A DNA stretch of 64,000 bases from Acidobacteriota bacterium (GTDB lineage Bacteria; Acidobacteriota; Terriglobia; Terriglobales; Acidobacteriaceae), in assembly GCA_021792135.1 (NCBI GenBank), contig JAJYVF010000012.1, positions 1 through 64,000 on the forward strand, given 5' to 3'. Under the pieces are notes generated by a model that made no database searches, was not told the origin of the DNA, and saw nothing but the letters and a program-made list of their open reading frames with translations. This document shows positions 7,903-16,067 of the stretch, one piece after another (positions within the stretch are counted from its first letter, which is position 1; every line of letters starts with the position of its first letter). The position numbers and the translations under genes were made by a program.

Positions 7903-10900
7903 ATGGGAAGCCGTTCTGCTTCGCGTATTTTTCTGCTGGCTGCCGCTTTTGCCTTGTCTCTTCTGCCTGCGGCGGGGGCCGCTGCGCGGGATACGCGCTC
8001 CATGCCGGAGATGCACTGGCGGATGATCGGGCCGTTCCGGGGCGGGCGCGCGCGGGCGGTGGCCGGCGTGGCGGACGAGCCGAATGTGTTCTACGTCGGG
8101 CAGGTGGATGGCGGGGTGTGGAAGTCGACGGATTACGGGCAGAGCTGGAAGCCGATCTTCGACGGGCAGGATACGCAGTCGATCGGGGCGATTGCGGTCG
8201 CGCCTTCGGACGACAACATCGTTTACGTCGCCAGCGGAGAGGGATTGCACCGGCCGGATCTGTCGGTGGGGGACGGGATTTACCGGTCGGATGATGCGGG
8301 GAAGACGTGGACGCATCTGGGGCTGCGGGATGGGGAGCAGATTCCGGCGCTGGCGGTCGATCCCACCAATCCGAACCGGCTGTTTGCGGCGGTGCTGGGG
8401 CATCCGTATGGGCCGAGCGCGGAGCGCGGGATCTTTCGTTCGGAGGACGGCGGAACGACGTGGGAGAAGGTGCTGTACCGGGACGAGCGCACGGGCGGAT
8501 CGGATGTGGCGATCGATCCGAAGGATCCGCGGGTGGTGTATGCATCGCTGTGGGAGGAGACGCTGGGGCCGTGGGAGGACGGCAATGACTATGCAGGGAC
8601 GAAGGGCGGCCTGTTCAAGTCGGTGGATGGCGGCACGACCTGGAAGCAGCTGACGAACGGGCTGCCTGCGAATTTAGTGCAGATCAATGTGACCATTTCG
8701 GGGAGCGATCCCGAGCGCCTCTATGCGACGCTTTCCACGACGGAAGAGGGCGGATACGCAACGGGCAAGGGGCTGGGCGTGTACCGGTCGGACGATGCGG
8801 GGGCGAGCTGGCGGAAGATCACGGACGATCCGCGGCCGGCGATGAAGATCGGGGGCGGGGATCTGCCGGTGCCGGTGGGGGACCCGCAGAATCCGGACGT
8901 GGTTTACAGCGCCAGCATTGTCTTCTGCCGTTCAACGGATGGGGGGAAGACCTGGATCAGCCTGCGCGGAGCGCCGGGCGGCGACGATTACCAGAATTTG
9001 TGGATCAATCCCCGAAATCCGCGGATTCTGCTGCTGGTAAGCGATCAGGGCGCGGTGGTGAGCGTGAACGGGGGCGAGACGTGGAGTTCCTGGTATAACC
9101 AGCCGACGGCGCAGCTTTATCACGTAGCAGCAACGGATACATTTCCTTACCTGGTCTGTGCGGGGCAGCAGGAGAGCGGGTCGGTGTGCACCTCGACCCG
9201 CGGGAATGACGGGGAGATCACCTTCCGCGACTGGCATCCGGTGGGGATCATCGAGTACGGCTATGCCGCGCCGGACCCGCTGCATCCGGAGATTGTTTAC
9301 GGAGCGGGGCGGACGGAGGTTTCGCGGTACAACCGCGTGACCGGCGAGGTGCAGGATGTGACGCCGCTACCGGTGAGAAAGAAGGACTTTCGCGCGGACC
9401 GGACCGAGCCGATTCTGTTTTCGCCGGCGGATCCGCACACGATGTATTACGCGGCCAATCATTTGTTCAGGACGACGGATTACGGGCATACGTGGCAGAC
9501 GATCAGTCCGGACCTGAGCCAGGAGACAACGGGGCAGCCGGCGTCGGTGCCGGCGCTGACGGCGGAGCAGCAGAATCAGCGGCGCGGAGTGATTTATTCG
9601 GTTGCGGCTTCGTACAGGACGACGCAGACGATCTGGGCAGGCACGGATGATGGGCTGGTGTGGATCACGCGCGATGGTGGGGCGAACTGGTCGAACATCA
9701 CGCCGCCGGGCGTTTCGCCGTGGAGCAAGATTGCGCAGATCGATGCTTCGCGCTTCGACGATGACAGTGCCTATGTGGCCGTGAACCGGATGCGGATCAA
9801 CGATCTGCATCCGTATGCGTATCGCACCCACGATGGGGGGAAGACGTGGCAGCCGATTGCGGCGGGGCTGCCGGAGGATGCGCCGGTGAATGCTGTCCGC
9901 GAAGACCGGGTGCAGAAGGGGTTGCTGTATGCGGCGACGGAGCGGGGCGTGTGGGTTTCGTTCGATGACGGCGAGCACTGGCGGCCGCTCCAGTACAACC
10001 TGCCGCATACGTCGATGCGCGATTTGCTGGTGAAGGACGACGATCTGATCGTGGCGACGCACGGGCGGTCGTTCTGGGTGCTGGACGATCTGGAGCCGCT
10101 GCGGCAACTGGCGGCGGAGGCGGACAGACAGCCGCCGATGCTGTTTACGCCGTCGGCAGGGTGGCGGGTGCGGCGCGATGAAAATACCGACACGCCGCTG
10201 CCTCCGGATATGCCGGCGGGGGAGAATCCGCCGGATGGGGCGATTCTGGATTACGATCTGCCGCACGATGCGCAGACGGTGACGCTGGAAATCCTGGATG
10301 CGCAGGGTAAGGTGCTGCGGCGGTATGCGAGCACCGATCCGGAGCGGCCGACGCAGGAGGAATTACGCACGGATCTGATTCCGCCGTACTGGCCGAAGAT
10401 CCGTGGGCCACTGGCGGTGACGGCGGGGATGCACCGCTGGGTGTGGGATCTGCGCTCGACGGCGCCGACGGCGACGCACTACGAGTATCCGATCTCGGCG
10501 GTGCCGCATCGCACGCCGGTGGCGCCGCAGGGGCCGCTGGTGGCGCCGGGGATTTACACGGTGCGGCTGACGGTGGATGGGCAGAGCGAGACCCGGCCGC
10601 TGACGGTGAAGATGGATCCGCGGGTGCATACTTCGCCGGAGGATTTGCAGGCACTGCACGCGGCGCAGATGGCGATGGCCGAGGCGCTGGACGCGGTGGC
10701 GAAGGCCGACCTGGCGGCGCATTCGGTGGCGGAGCAGCTGGGGGCGCCGGGGAATGATTCGCTGAAGGCGCAGCTGGCGACGTACAGCACGGCGTTGCAG
10801 GGGCTGCTGGACGGGGATGAGGCGAATCATGTGCCGGGTCTTGACGATGTCAATGGCGAGGCGGGGCTGCTTTATGGGGAGCTGGAGCAGTCGGATAATC

Positions 10901-11091
10901 CTCCGACGGAGGCCCAGCGGGAGGCCGCCACGCATGTGGAGAGCGAGGAGCAGGCAGTGGTGGCGCGGTGGGAGGATTTCCGGACGAAGCAGCTGCCGGC
11001 GGTCAATCGGTTGCTGGGGAAGGCGAATCGTCCCGCGATCGATCCCGGGAAGGCGCCGGTGAATATGCCCGAGGAGGGGGATGAGGACTAG
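7903..11091 (+). CDS. Secreted VPS10/BNR-repeat protein, paralogue of the divergent neighbour
   Basis: A 1062-residue exported protein with a clear signal peptide (basic M-G-S-R-S-A-S-R, hydrophobic core, A-A-G-A-A-A-R cleavage area). GAGGAA six bases before the ATG fixes the start. Architecture matches the divergent protein at 4463-7645: a shared W-R-M-I-G-P-F-R-G-G-R start, repeated Asp-boxes (S-T-D-Y-G-Q-S-W, S-D-D-A-G-K-T-W, T-H-D-G-G-K-T-W), the landmark A-P-G-G-D-D-Y, then W-V-L-D-D and an Ig-like P-G-I-Y-T-V-R-L segment before a helical tail. The conserved colinearity shows an old tandem duplication with inversion. No catalytic residues can be assigned; family names such as sialidase or xyloglucanase are generic. 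The 257 bases between the starts must hold both promoters. Confidence 0.86.
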   Translation: MGSRSASRIFLLAAAFALSLLPAAGAAARDTRSMPEMHWRMIGPFRGGRARAVAGVADEPNVFYVGQVDGGVWKSTDYGQSWKPIFDGQDTQSIGAIAVAPSDDNIVYVASGEGLHRPDLSVGDGIYRSDDAGKTWTHLGLRDGEQIPALAVDPTNPNRLFAAVLGHPYGPSAERGIFRSEDGGTTWEKVLYRDERTGGSDVAIDPKDPRVVYASLWEETLGPWEDGNDYAGTKGGLFKSVDGGTTWKQLTNGLPANLVQINVTISGSDPERLYATLSTTEEGGYATGKGLGVYRSDDAGASWRKITDDPRPAMKIGGGDLPVPVGDPQNPDVVYSASIVFCRSTDGGKTWISLRGAPGGDDYQNLWINPRNPRILLLVSDQGAVVSVNGGETWSSWYNQPTAQLYHVAATDTFPYLVCAGQQESGSVCTSTRGNDGEITFRDWHPVGIIEYGYAAPDPLHPEIVYGAGRTEVSRYNRVTGEVQDVTPLPVRKKDFRADRTEPILFSPADPHTMYYAANHLFRTTDYGHTWQTISPDLSQETTGQPASVPALTAEQQNQRRGVIYSVAASYRTTQTIWAGTDDGLVWITRDGGANWSNITPPGVSPWSKIAQIDASRFDDDSAYVAVNRMRINDLHPYAYRTHDGGKTWQPIAAGLPEDAPVNAVREDRVQKGLLYAATERGVWVSFDDGEHWRPLQYNLPHTSMRDLLVKDDDLIVATHGRSFWVLDDLEPLRQLAAEADRQPPMLFTPSAGWRVRRDENTDTPLPPDMPAGENPPDGAILDYDLPHDAQTVTLEILDAQGKVLRRYASTDPERPTQEELRTDLIPPYWPKIRGPLAVTAGMHRWVWDLRSTAPTATHYEYPISAVPHRTPVAPQGPLVAPGIYTVRLTVDGQSETRPLTVKMDPRVHTSPEDLQALHAAQMAMAEALDAVAKADLAAHSVAEQLGAPGNDSLKAQLATYSTALQGLLDGDEANHVPGLDDVNGEAGLLYGELEQSDNPPTEAQREAATHVESEEQAVVARWEDFRTKQLPAVNRLLGKANRPAIDPGKAPVNMPEEGDED

Positions 11092-11117
11092 GCCGGCGCC
11101 GGGGTTCCTGGCTGCGC

Positions 11118-12065
11118 TCACAATGACGGGGGAGCGTGGGGGGAACGGATTGGCTGGCGGGCTTTCCAGAGGGCGCCGGCGAGGGCGTCGGCGGGGGTGT
11201 GCCGGACGACAATGCCGGGGTACATCTGGCGGAGGCGGGCGATGAGGGCATCGCGGACGGCGGCGGCGTTTTGCAGGACGCTGCTGGCGATGGCGACGGG
11301 GGGGAGCTCGAAGGAATCGGTGGGCGGTTCGAGGCTGCGGATGTGTTCGATGGCGAGACTGGCGAGGTAGGCGAGATCGTGGCCGCCCTGTTCGAGAACT
11401 TCCCGGGCAACGGCGTCGCCCTGCTCCGCGGCGGAGACCACGAGCGGCGCGAAGCGTGAATATTCGGGGGCGGGATTGGCGTTGGCGAATTCGACGAGGT
11501 CGCCCAGGGTTTCGAGTTTCCAGAAGCTGCAGGCGAGGTCGAGCAGGCGCGTGGGGCGGCGCTGATCGATGGCGAGGAATCCGCGGCGAAGGGCTTCGAG
11601 AGCAATGAAGTGGCCGGAGCCCTGATCGGCCAGAGCGGGACCCCAGCCGCCGGCGCGAACGATTTTCCCGGTGGAGGCACGGCCGGCGACGTTGGAGCCG
11701 GTGCCGGCAAGGACGAGGACGCCCCGGCCGCCCCGGAAGACGGAGTCGAGGGCGATCTCCACGTCGCCAACGATGACCAGTTCGCCGCCGACATGGCGGG
11801 CGAAGGCTTCGCGCAGCCACTTTACGACCATGGGGACGGTTTCGCCGGCGGTGCCGATGCAGCAGCGCGCGATGGCGCGGGCGGCGACGCCAGTGGCGGA
11901 TTCGAGCTGGCGGAGGCCCTCCTGGAGATTGGCTTCGGCGGTTGCGGCGTCGACCTTCATGCGCTTGATGGTGCCGGTGGCGACCCGGGCCAGTTCGCGG
12001 GATTCGTCTCCGATGGCAAATTCGGTTTTGGTGCCGCCCACATCGACGCCGAGAAAATACTGCAT
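11118..12065 (-). CDS. BadF/BadG/BcrA-type ATPase, probable N-acetylglucosamine kinase
   Basis: A 315-residue ASKHA-fold protein. It begins with the phosphate-1 loop G-V-D-V-G-G-T-K-T (about residues 6-14), has a D-V-E-I-A-L-D segment near residue 100, and the L-V-L-A-G-T-G-S-N phosphate-2 loop near 117-125. This pattern belongs to the BadF/BadG/BcrA/BcrD family, in which stand-alone proteins of this length are usually N-acetylglucosamine (or other amino sugar) kinases rather than benzoyl-CoA reductase activators, which need cluster cysteines absent here. It lies just downstream of the GH18-like gene on the same strand, consistent with phosphorylating a chitin or peptidoglycan sugar. GGAGGG precedes the ATG. 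The sugar specificity is inference. Confidence 0.82.
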   Translation of the reverse strand: MQYFLGVDVGGTKTEFAIGDESRELARVATGTIKRMKVDAATAEANLQEGLRQLESATGVAARAIARCCIGTAGETVPMVVKWLREAFARHVGGELVIVGDVEIALDSVFRGGRGVLVLAGTGSNVAGRASTGKIVRAGGWGPALADQGSGHFIALEALRRGFLAIDQRRPTRLLDLACSFWKLETLGDLVEFANANPAPEYSRFAPLVVSAAEQGDAVAREVLEQGGHDLAYLASLAIEHIRSLEPPTDSFELPPVAIASSVLQNAAAVRDALIARLRQMYPGIVVRHTPADALAGALWKARQPIRSPHAPPSL

Positions 12066-12135
12066 TTCGATGATCCCTCCGGTTGCTTCAGGTCAGGGGT
12101 TGCGGTTGGGCCAGCGGGGGCGGGGATGGTGCAGG

Positions 12136-13200
12136 TCAGGAGCGCGGGGGCAGGAAGGTCCAGATGGCGGGGTCTTCCTGGCCGAGGACCCAGGAGCAAA
12201 AGCCCTGGATGCCGTTCTGCTGGACGAGCTGGTAACGCTCCCGGAAGGTGCGGAGGTCGGTAAAGAAGACCCATTCGCGCATCTGGTCGCGATTGAACCA
12301 GAACCAGGAGGTGCGGTCTTCGGGATCCCACTGGATGGTGCCGTGCCAGTCCTGGGCGAGCTGCATGGCATCGGGCTCGCTGATGTAGTCGGCGGCAGGG
12401 TTGGGCTTTTCGCTGGGCGGGTCGCCTTCGTGGGCGGGTGGGCCGACGATGGGAGCGCCGGTATACCAGTGATAGCCGTAGAGCGGAATGCCGAGAGAGA
12501 GCTTGTCCCTGGGGACGAACTGGAGGGCGTACTTCAGATTGTTGACGGTCCAGGTCCAGCCGGCGACGGGGCCGGGGGTGGTCCAGCGGGTGTTCTGGTC
12601 GTAGGTCATGAGGCAGACGAGGTCAACGGATTGGGCGATGGCGGCGAGGTCGTAGGCTCCGCGCCAGTCGGTGAAGATCCATTTGGCGAATCCGCCGCTG
12701 CCGGGGTAGCCGGGCGCGTTGGGGACGGTGGCGATGCTGAGTTTGAATCCGGCCTGGTGGAGAGCATTGGCGGAGTTGATTACCAGGGAGCTGAGGACGC
12801 CGCGGTCGGTCCACTCGATGTTTTCGAAATCGAACTGGAAGCCGGTATAGCCGTGGAGCCTGCACTCGCGGATGAGAGCCTGGTTCATCTGCTGCTGGGC
12901 GGCGCCGTTGGTGGCGAGCAGATGGAAACTGCGCTTGTTGAAGAGGGCGACGATGGGCATGACGGGCAGCTTTTCGCTCTGGGCTCTGGCGAGGACGGCG
13001 GGCTCGGGCTGGCCGGTGACGAGGCCGTTTTCATCGACCTGATACCAGGTGGGGACGAGGAGATCGATCTGGGCGGAGTGGGCGAAGAAGTCGCGGATGG
13101 AGCCGGGGCTGTCAGTCATGTAGAAGAGCGCGACGGGCTTGCCGGCGGCCAGGGCGGAAGGCGCCAGAGCCAGCAGCAGAAGGAAGAGGGTGCGTCTCAT
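12136..13200 (-). CDS. Exported glycoside hydrolase family 18-like protein
   Basis: A 354-residue protein with a signal peptide (M-R-R-T-L then a Leu-rich core, cleavage near A-L-A-A). The GH18 active-site strand appears as G-F-Q-F-D-F-E-N-I (residues 120-128); the Glu at about 126 is the expected acid/base, and the motif resembles the YaaH/spore-type subgroup rather than classical D-x-x-D-x-D-x-E chitinases. Further GH18 marks are L-V-C-L-M-T-Y-D near residue 200, G-I-P-L-Y-G-Y, and the C-terminal Q-G-F-C-S-W-V-L. AAGGAG six bases before ATG 13200 fixes the start. The substrate is probably a beta-1,4-linked amino sugar polymer. It is upstream of the BadF-type kinase with 70 bases between, so an amino-sugar degradation pair is plausible. 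Confidence 0.85.
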   Translation of the reverse strand: MRRTLFLLLLALAPSALAAGKPVALFYMTDSPGSIRDFFAHSAQIDLLVPTWYQVDENGLVTGQPEPAVLARAQSEKLPVMPIVALFNKRSFHLLATNGAAQQQMNQALIRECRLHGYTGFQFDFENIEWTDRGVLSSLVINSANALHQAGFKLSIATVPNAPGYPGSGGFAKWIFTDWRGAYDLAAIAQSVDLVCLMTYDQNTRWTTPGPVAGWTWTVNNLKYALQFVPRDKLSLGIPLYGYHWYTGAPIVGPPAHEGDPPSEKPNPAADYISEPDAMQLAQDWHGTIQWDPEDRTSWFWFNRDQMREWVFFTDLRTFRERYQLVQQNGIQGFCSWVLGQEDPAIWTFLPPRS

Positions 13201-13364
13201 AGATCTCCTTGCGCGAAGAAACGGAGGGCAGCCGGACATTCCAGGGGTTCATGCCGGATGGTAACGGATTTGGCTGGAATTCGCCGGGGAGGATGAGTGG
13301 GGCGGGTTACCGCGGGGCGAGGGCTCCATTGCCGGAGCCTGGTGGGCGGACCTAAGCTGGAACG

Positions 13365-14348
13365 ATGCGCAGGATTACGCTTGAAGAGCACATGTCGACG
13401 CCGGCATTTCTCGCGGCGACCACGGCCGGGGAGCGCCGCAACAGCAACGACGAGTATATCCGCAGGATTCGCGCGAAGCTGGTGGAAGTGGGCGAGGGGC
13501 GCATCGCCGATATGGATGCCGGCGGGATCGACATGCAGGTGCTGTCGCTGGCCGGCGGCGATATGGACCGGCTGGATGCAGCCAGGGCGACGGCGCTGGC
13601 GCGGGAGACGAACGATGTGCTGGCGGAGACGGTGCGGGCGCATCCGGACCGCTTCGCTGCCTTTGCCACGCTGAATCTGCGGGAGCCGGAAAGGGCGGCG
13701 CGCGAGCTGGAGCGGTGCATCGGGGAGCTGCGCTTTTTGGGGACGATGGTGAACGGCACGACGGGCGGCCTGTTCCTCGATGATCCGCGCTTCACGCCTT
13801 TCTGGGAGGCGGCGCAGAGCCTCGATGTTCCGGTGTATCTGCATCCGGCGCCGCCGCCCGCGGCGGTCTATGAGGCATATTACGGCGGACTGCCGGAGGG
13901 GCTCGGCTTTCTGCTGTCGACGGCCGGGTGGGGCTGGCATGCGGAGACGGGCATGCACTCTCTGCGCCTCATCGCGACGGGACTCTTCGACCGCTTCCCG
14001 AAGCTGCGGATCATCATCGGGCATATGGGCGAGAATCTGCCGTTTTCGCTGGCGCGGGCCGACTCGGTGCTTGCGCGCAGCGGGCGCAAGCTGCAGCGGG
14101 GGTGCGCCGAGACCTTCCACGAGCACTTTCACATCACCACCAGCGGGTACTTCACGATTCCGCCGCTGCTGTGCGCGCTGGAGGTGGTGGGAGCGGACCG
14201 GATTCTTTTCTCGGTGGATTATCCGTTCAGTTCAACGGAGGCGGGCGGGAGGTTCCTGGATTCGCTGCCGCTGAGCCCGGAAGATCTGCGGAAGATCAGC
14301 CATGGGAATGCAGAGCGGCTGATGAGGATTCCGGCGGCGCATTCGTAA
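13365..14348 (+). CDS. Amidohydrolase family 2 protein (decarboxylase-like)
   Basis: A 327-residue TIM-barrel metal-dependent protein of amidohydrolase family 2 (ACMSD / gamma-resorcylate decarboxylase group). Visible marks are the N-terminal L-E-E-H in place of the usual H-x-H (residues 6-9), H-P near residue 165, the metal ligand in I-I-G-H-M-G-E, and S-V-D-Y-P-F with the conserved metal-binding Asp. The E-x-H start and the D-Y-P-F ending are typical of non-oxidative decarboxylases of hydroxybenzoates and related hydrolases. It stands alone between the GH18 gene (divergent) and the RDD gene (convergent). The substrate is unknown, and aromatic acid decarboxylation is only a family-based guess. 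Confidence 0.82.
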   Translation: MRRITLEEHMSTPAFLAATTAGERRNSNDEYIRRIRAKLVEVGEGRIADMDAGGIDMQVLSLAGGDMDRLDAARATALARETNDVLAETVRAHPDRFAAFATLNLREPERAARELERCIGELRFLGTMVNGTTGGLFLDDPRFTPFWEAAQSLDVPVYLHPAPPPAAVYEAYYGGLPEGLGFLLSTAGWGWHAETGMHSLRLIATGLFDRFPKLRIIIGHMGENLPFSLARADSVLARSGRKLQRGCAETFHEHFHITTSGYFTIPPLLCALEVVGADRILFSVDYPFSSTEAGGRFLDSLPLSPEDLRKISHGNAERLMRIPAAHS

Positions 14349-14402
14349 CCACGGCGGTGACGTATGCGGCGGCACCGGGCTGGCTGAAGCCATTCCGTCG
14401 GT

Positions 14403-15764
14403 TCAGGGTTCGCGATAGCTGCGCTGGTAGGTGCGGGTGATGCGGTCATGCCAGGAGAGCGTGTCCTCGTCGAAGGCGGCCCAGACCAGGCCAAGCCCGA
14501 GAGGGAGAGCGGAAAAGAGCAGGGCGGCGATGCGGCGGCGCATGGCGGAGGGTGTGGGGTTCTCATCATCGAAGGTGCAGAGGGCGATTTTGGCGTAGCG
14601 CATGCCGGGTGTCGCGTCGGAGAGGCCGAAGAAGACGAGCTGATAGAGGATCCAGGTGGCCAGCAGAGTGAGAGCGGCGCCGACGACCGCGATGCGGCCT
14701 GAGGGCGGATGAGTGGTGCAGGCGGCAAAGACGAGGACGAAGGCGAGAAAAGCGGCGAGGGTCAGGCCGAGGTCGACGACGCCCGCCATGGCACGGTCCG
14801 CGAAGGAGGCGACATAGAGCGGAGGATCCTCAGAGAGCCGGGAAGAGGCGGCGGCGCGGGAGGCGGGCGCGGGGGTGTCGGCGTCGAGCTGGATGGAATG
14901 CCATTCCTGAGCGGGCAGCTGGCCGGGAGCGGATGCGGCGCGATCCCGGGCTTGCGCCGGGGTGGTGGCGGGCTCAGGGTCGGCTTCGACGATGCGGAGC
15001 TGATCGGTTCCGGGCACCGGGGCAGAGGCGGGATCGGATGAATCTTCGCAGAGAGGGCCTTCGGCGAGGCGCGGACGGGCCTTGCGGGGCGCAACGAGTT
15101 CGCGGGGGAATTCGATGACGCGAGCGGGCAAGGGGCTGGCCGGCTCAATGACAGCTTCTTCGAAGGGGTCGAGGGTCTGGCCGGGGCGGGCCAGGGCCGC
15201 GGCATCGCCGCGGGGTCTCAGGGGAACGCGGGCCTCGGCGGGGGTGAAGCGCGGAACGGGCAGCGAGTCGCTGCTGACGTAGTAGCGGATGAGGTCGGGC
15301 TGCCAGGGCTGGGAATGCGGGTTTTCAGGGGGCAGGTCACGGGACGGCGCCGCATCCGCAGGCTGAGGGGCGGTCCATGCGGGCTCGAACAGGGAGGTTG
15401 AGGCAGCGAGGGCGGAGGCTTCGGCGGCGGCTCTGGCGGCGGCTTCGGACGCGGCACGGGCGGCGGCCTCAGCGGCTCTGGCGGCGGCTTCGGCGGCAGC
15501 TCTGGCGGCGGCCTGGGCGGCCAGCATGTCGCGGTAGGAGGGCACGCGGGCGTAACGCTCGGCGACGCGGGCAGCGATGGAGGAAGACGATGCGGCGGGT
15601 TCCATGCCGGGCAGGGCAGCCTGTTCTTCGGGAACGCGGGAGCGGCGGCTGCGATGGGCGCGGAGGCGTTCAGTAACCTCATTCTTCCAGCCGGAAGGGG
15701 CAGAAGGAGCGGGATCGCGCGAGGGGGCCGGTGCGGGCTGCGGAGGCAGAGTGGAAGTGCTCAA
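14403..15764 (-). CDS. RDD-domain membrane protein with long Ala/Pro-rich N-terminal region
   Basis: A 453-residue protein if started at TTG 15764, which has GAGGA six bases upstream; an in-frame ATG at 15794 without a ribosome site is the alternative. The first ~300 residues are low complexity: a Pro-rich start, a basic patch, then an almost pure Ala/Arg/Glu helix at roughly residues 80-120, then a Pro-rich linker. The C-terminal ~140 residues form an RDD domain: F-A-D-R-A-M-A-G-V-V-D, two hydrophobic helices, G-M-R-Y-A-K, and a final helix with W-H-D-R-I-T-R-T-Y. RDD proteins are small membrane proteins of mostly unknown role, some linked to ion homeostasis. The long cytoplasmic extension is unusual. 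It is divergent from lptD. Confidence 0.75.
   Translation of the reverse strand: MSTSTLPPQPAPAPSRDPAPSAPSGWKNEVTERLRAHRSRRSRVPEEQAALPGMEPAASSSSIAARVAERYARVPSYRDMLAAQAAARAAAEAAARAAEAAARAASEAAARAAAEASALAASTSLFEPAWTAPQPADAAPSRDLPPENPHSQPWQPDLIRYYVSSDSLPVPRFTPAEARVPLRPRGDAAALARPGQTLDPFEEAVIEPASPLPARVIEFPRELVAPRKARPRLAEGPLCEDSSDPASAPVPGTDQLRIVEADPEPATTPAQARDRAASAPGQLPAQEWHSIQLDADTPAPASRAAASSRLSEDPPLYVASFADRAMAGVVDLGLTLAAFLAFVLVFAACTTHPPSGRIAVVGAALTLLATWILYQLVFFGLSDATPGMRYAKIALCTFDDENPTPSAMRRRIAALLFSALPLGLGLVWAAFDEDTLSWHDRITRTYQRSYREP
15405..15525 (-). repeat. Ala-rich imperfect heptad-like coding repeat inside the RDD gene
   Basis: This GCC/GCG-rich stretch encodes about 40 residues with repeating units such as A-A-R-A-A-A-E and A-A-R-A-A-S-E. 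Ala fills most positions, with Arg and Glu placed so that salt bridges could stabilise one long helix. On the plus strand it appears as tandem gcggcgg/ctctggcgg-type units, a likely site for repeat-number variation by slippage. Confidence 0.7.
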
Positions 15765-16067
15765 TTCAAGTCCTCGTCCGGGTCGCGGCTGCATGCGGCA
15801 GCGAAACTCTGCCGGCAAAGCGCCGTCTTTGTGGGATGTGGGAACAGAAATGAAGGCAGCCCGGACGGCTTCCGCCACGGCAACGAAGCAGTGGAGACAG
15901 ATCTGCCGATCACTGGCCAACCTCCAGACGCGCGTGAGATCGGGAGAAAGCCGCCACGGCGCGTCGTCAGCCGGCACGCGGGGCGACCGAGTTTTCGAAC
16001 CAGAGCGGCGGGCGCCGGCGCCGGGGAATCCGCATTCTGCTTTGCTATGCTGGAGATGCCCCGCGCG
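15765..16067. other. Divergent intergenic region between the RDD gene and lptD
   Basis: About 300 bases separate the two divergent starts. All frames are open over long distances because of base composition, but none shows a ribosome site or protein-like pattern. Both promoters should lie here; I see no convincing -35/-10 pair. Confidence 0.4.

Noticed and set aside
7646-8545. 900-base extension of the minus-strand VPS10 frame
   Set aside because: Would overlap the divergent paralogue start and delete the signal peptide; low-complexity Pro/Arg sequence.
11092-11135. Short repeat-like sequence ...gctgcgctcacaatgacgggg... after the VPS10 gene
   Set aside because: Resembles a common dispersed sequence, but one copy in this window is not enough to call a repeat.
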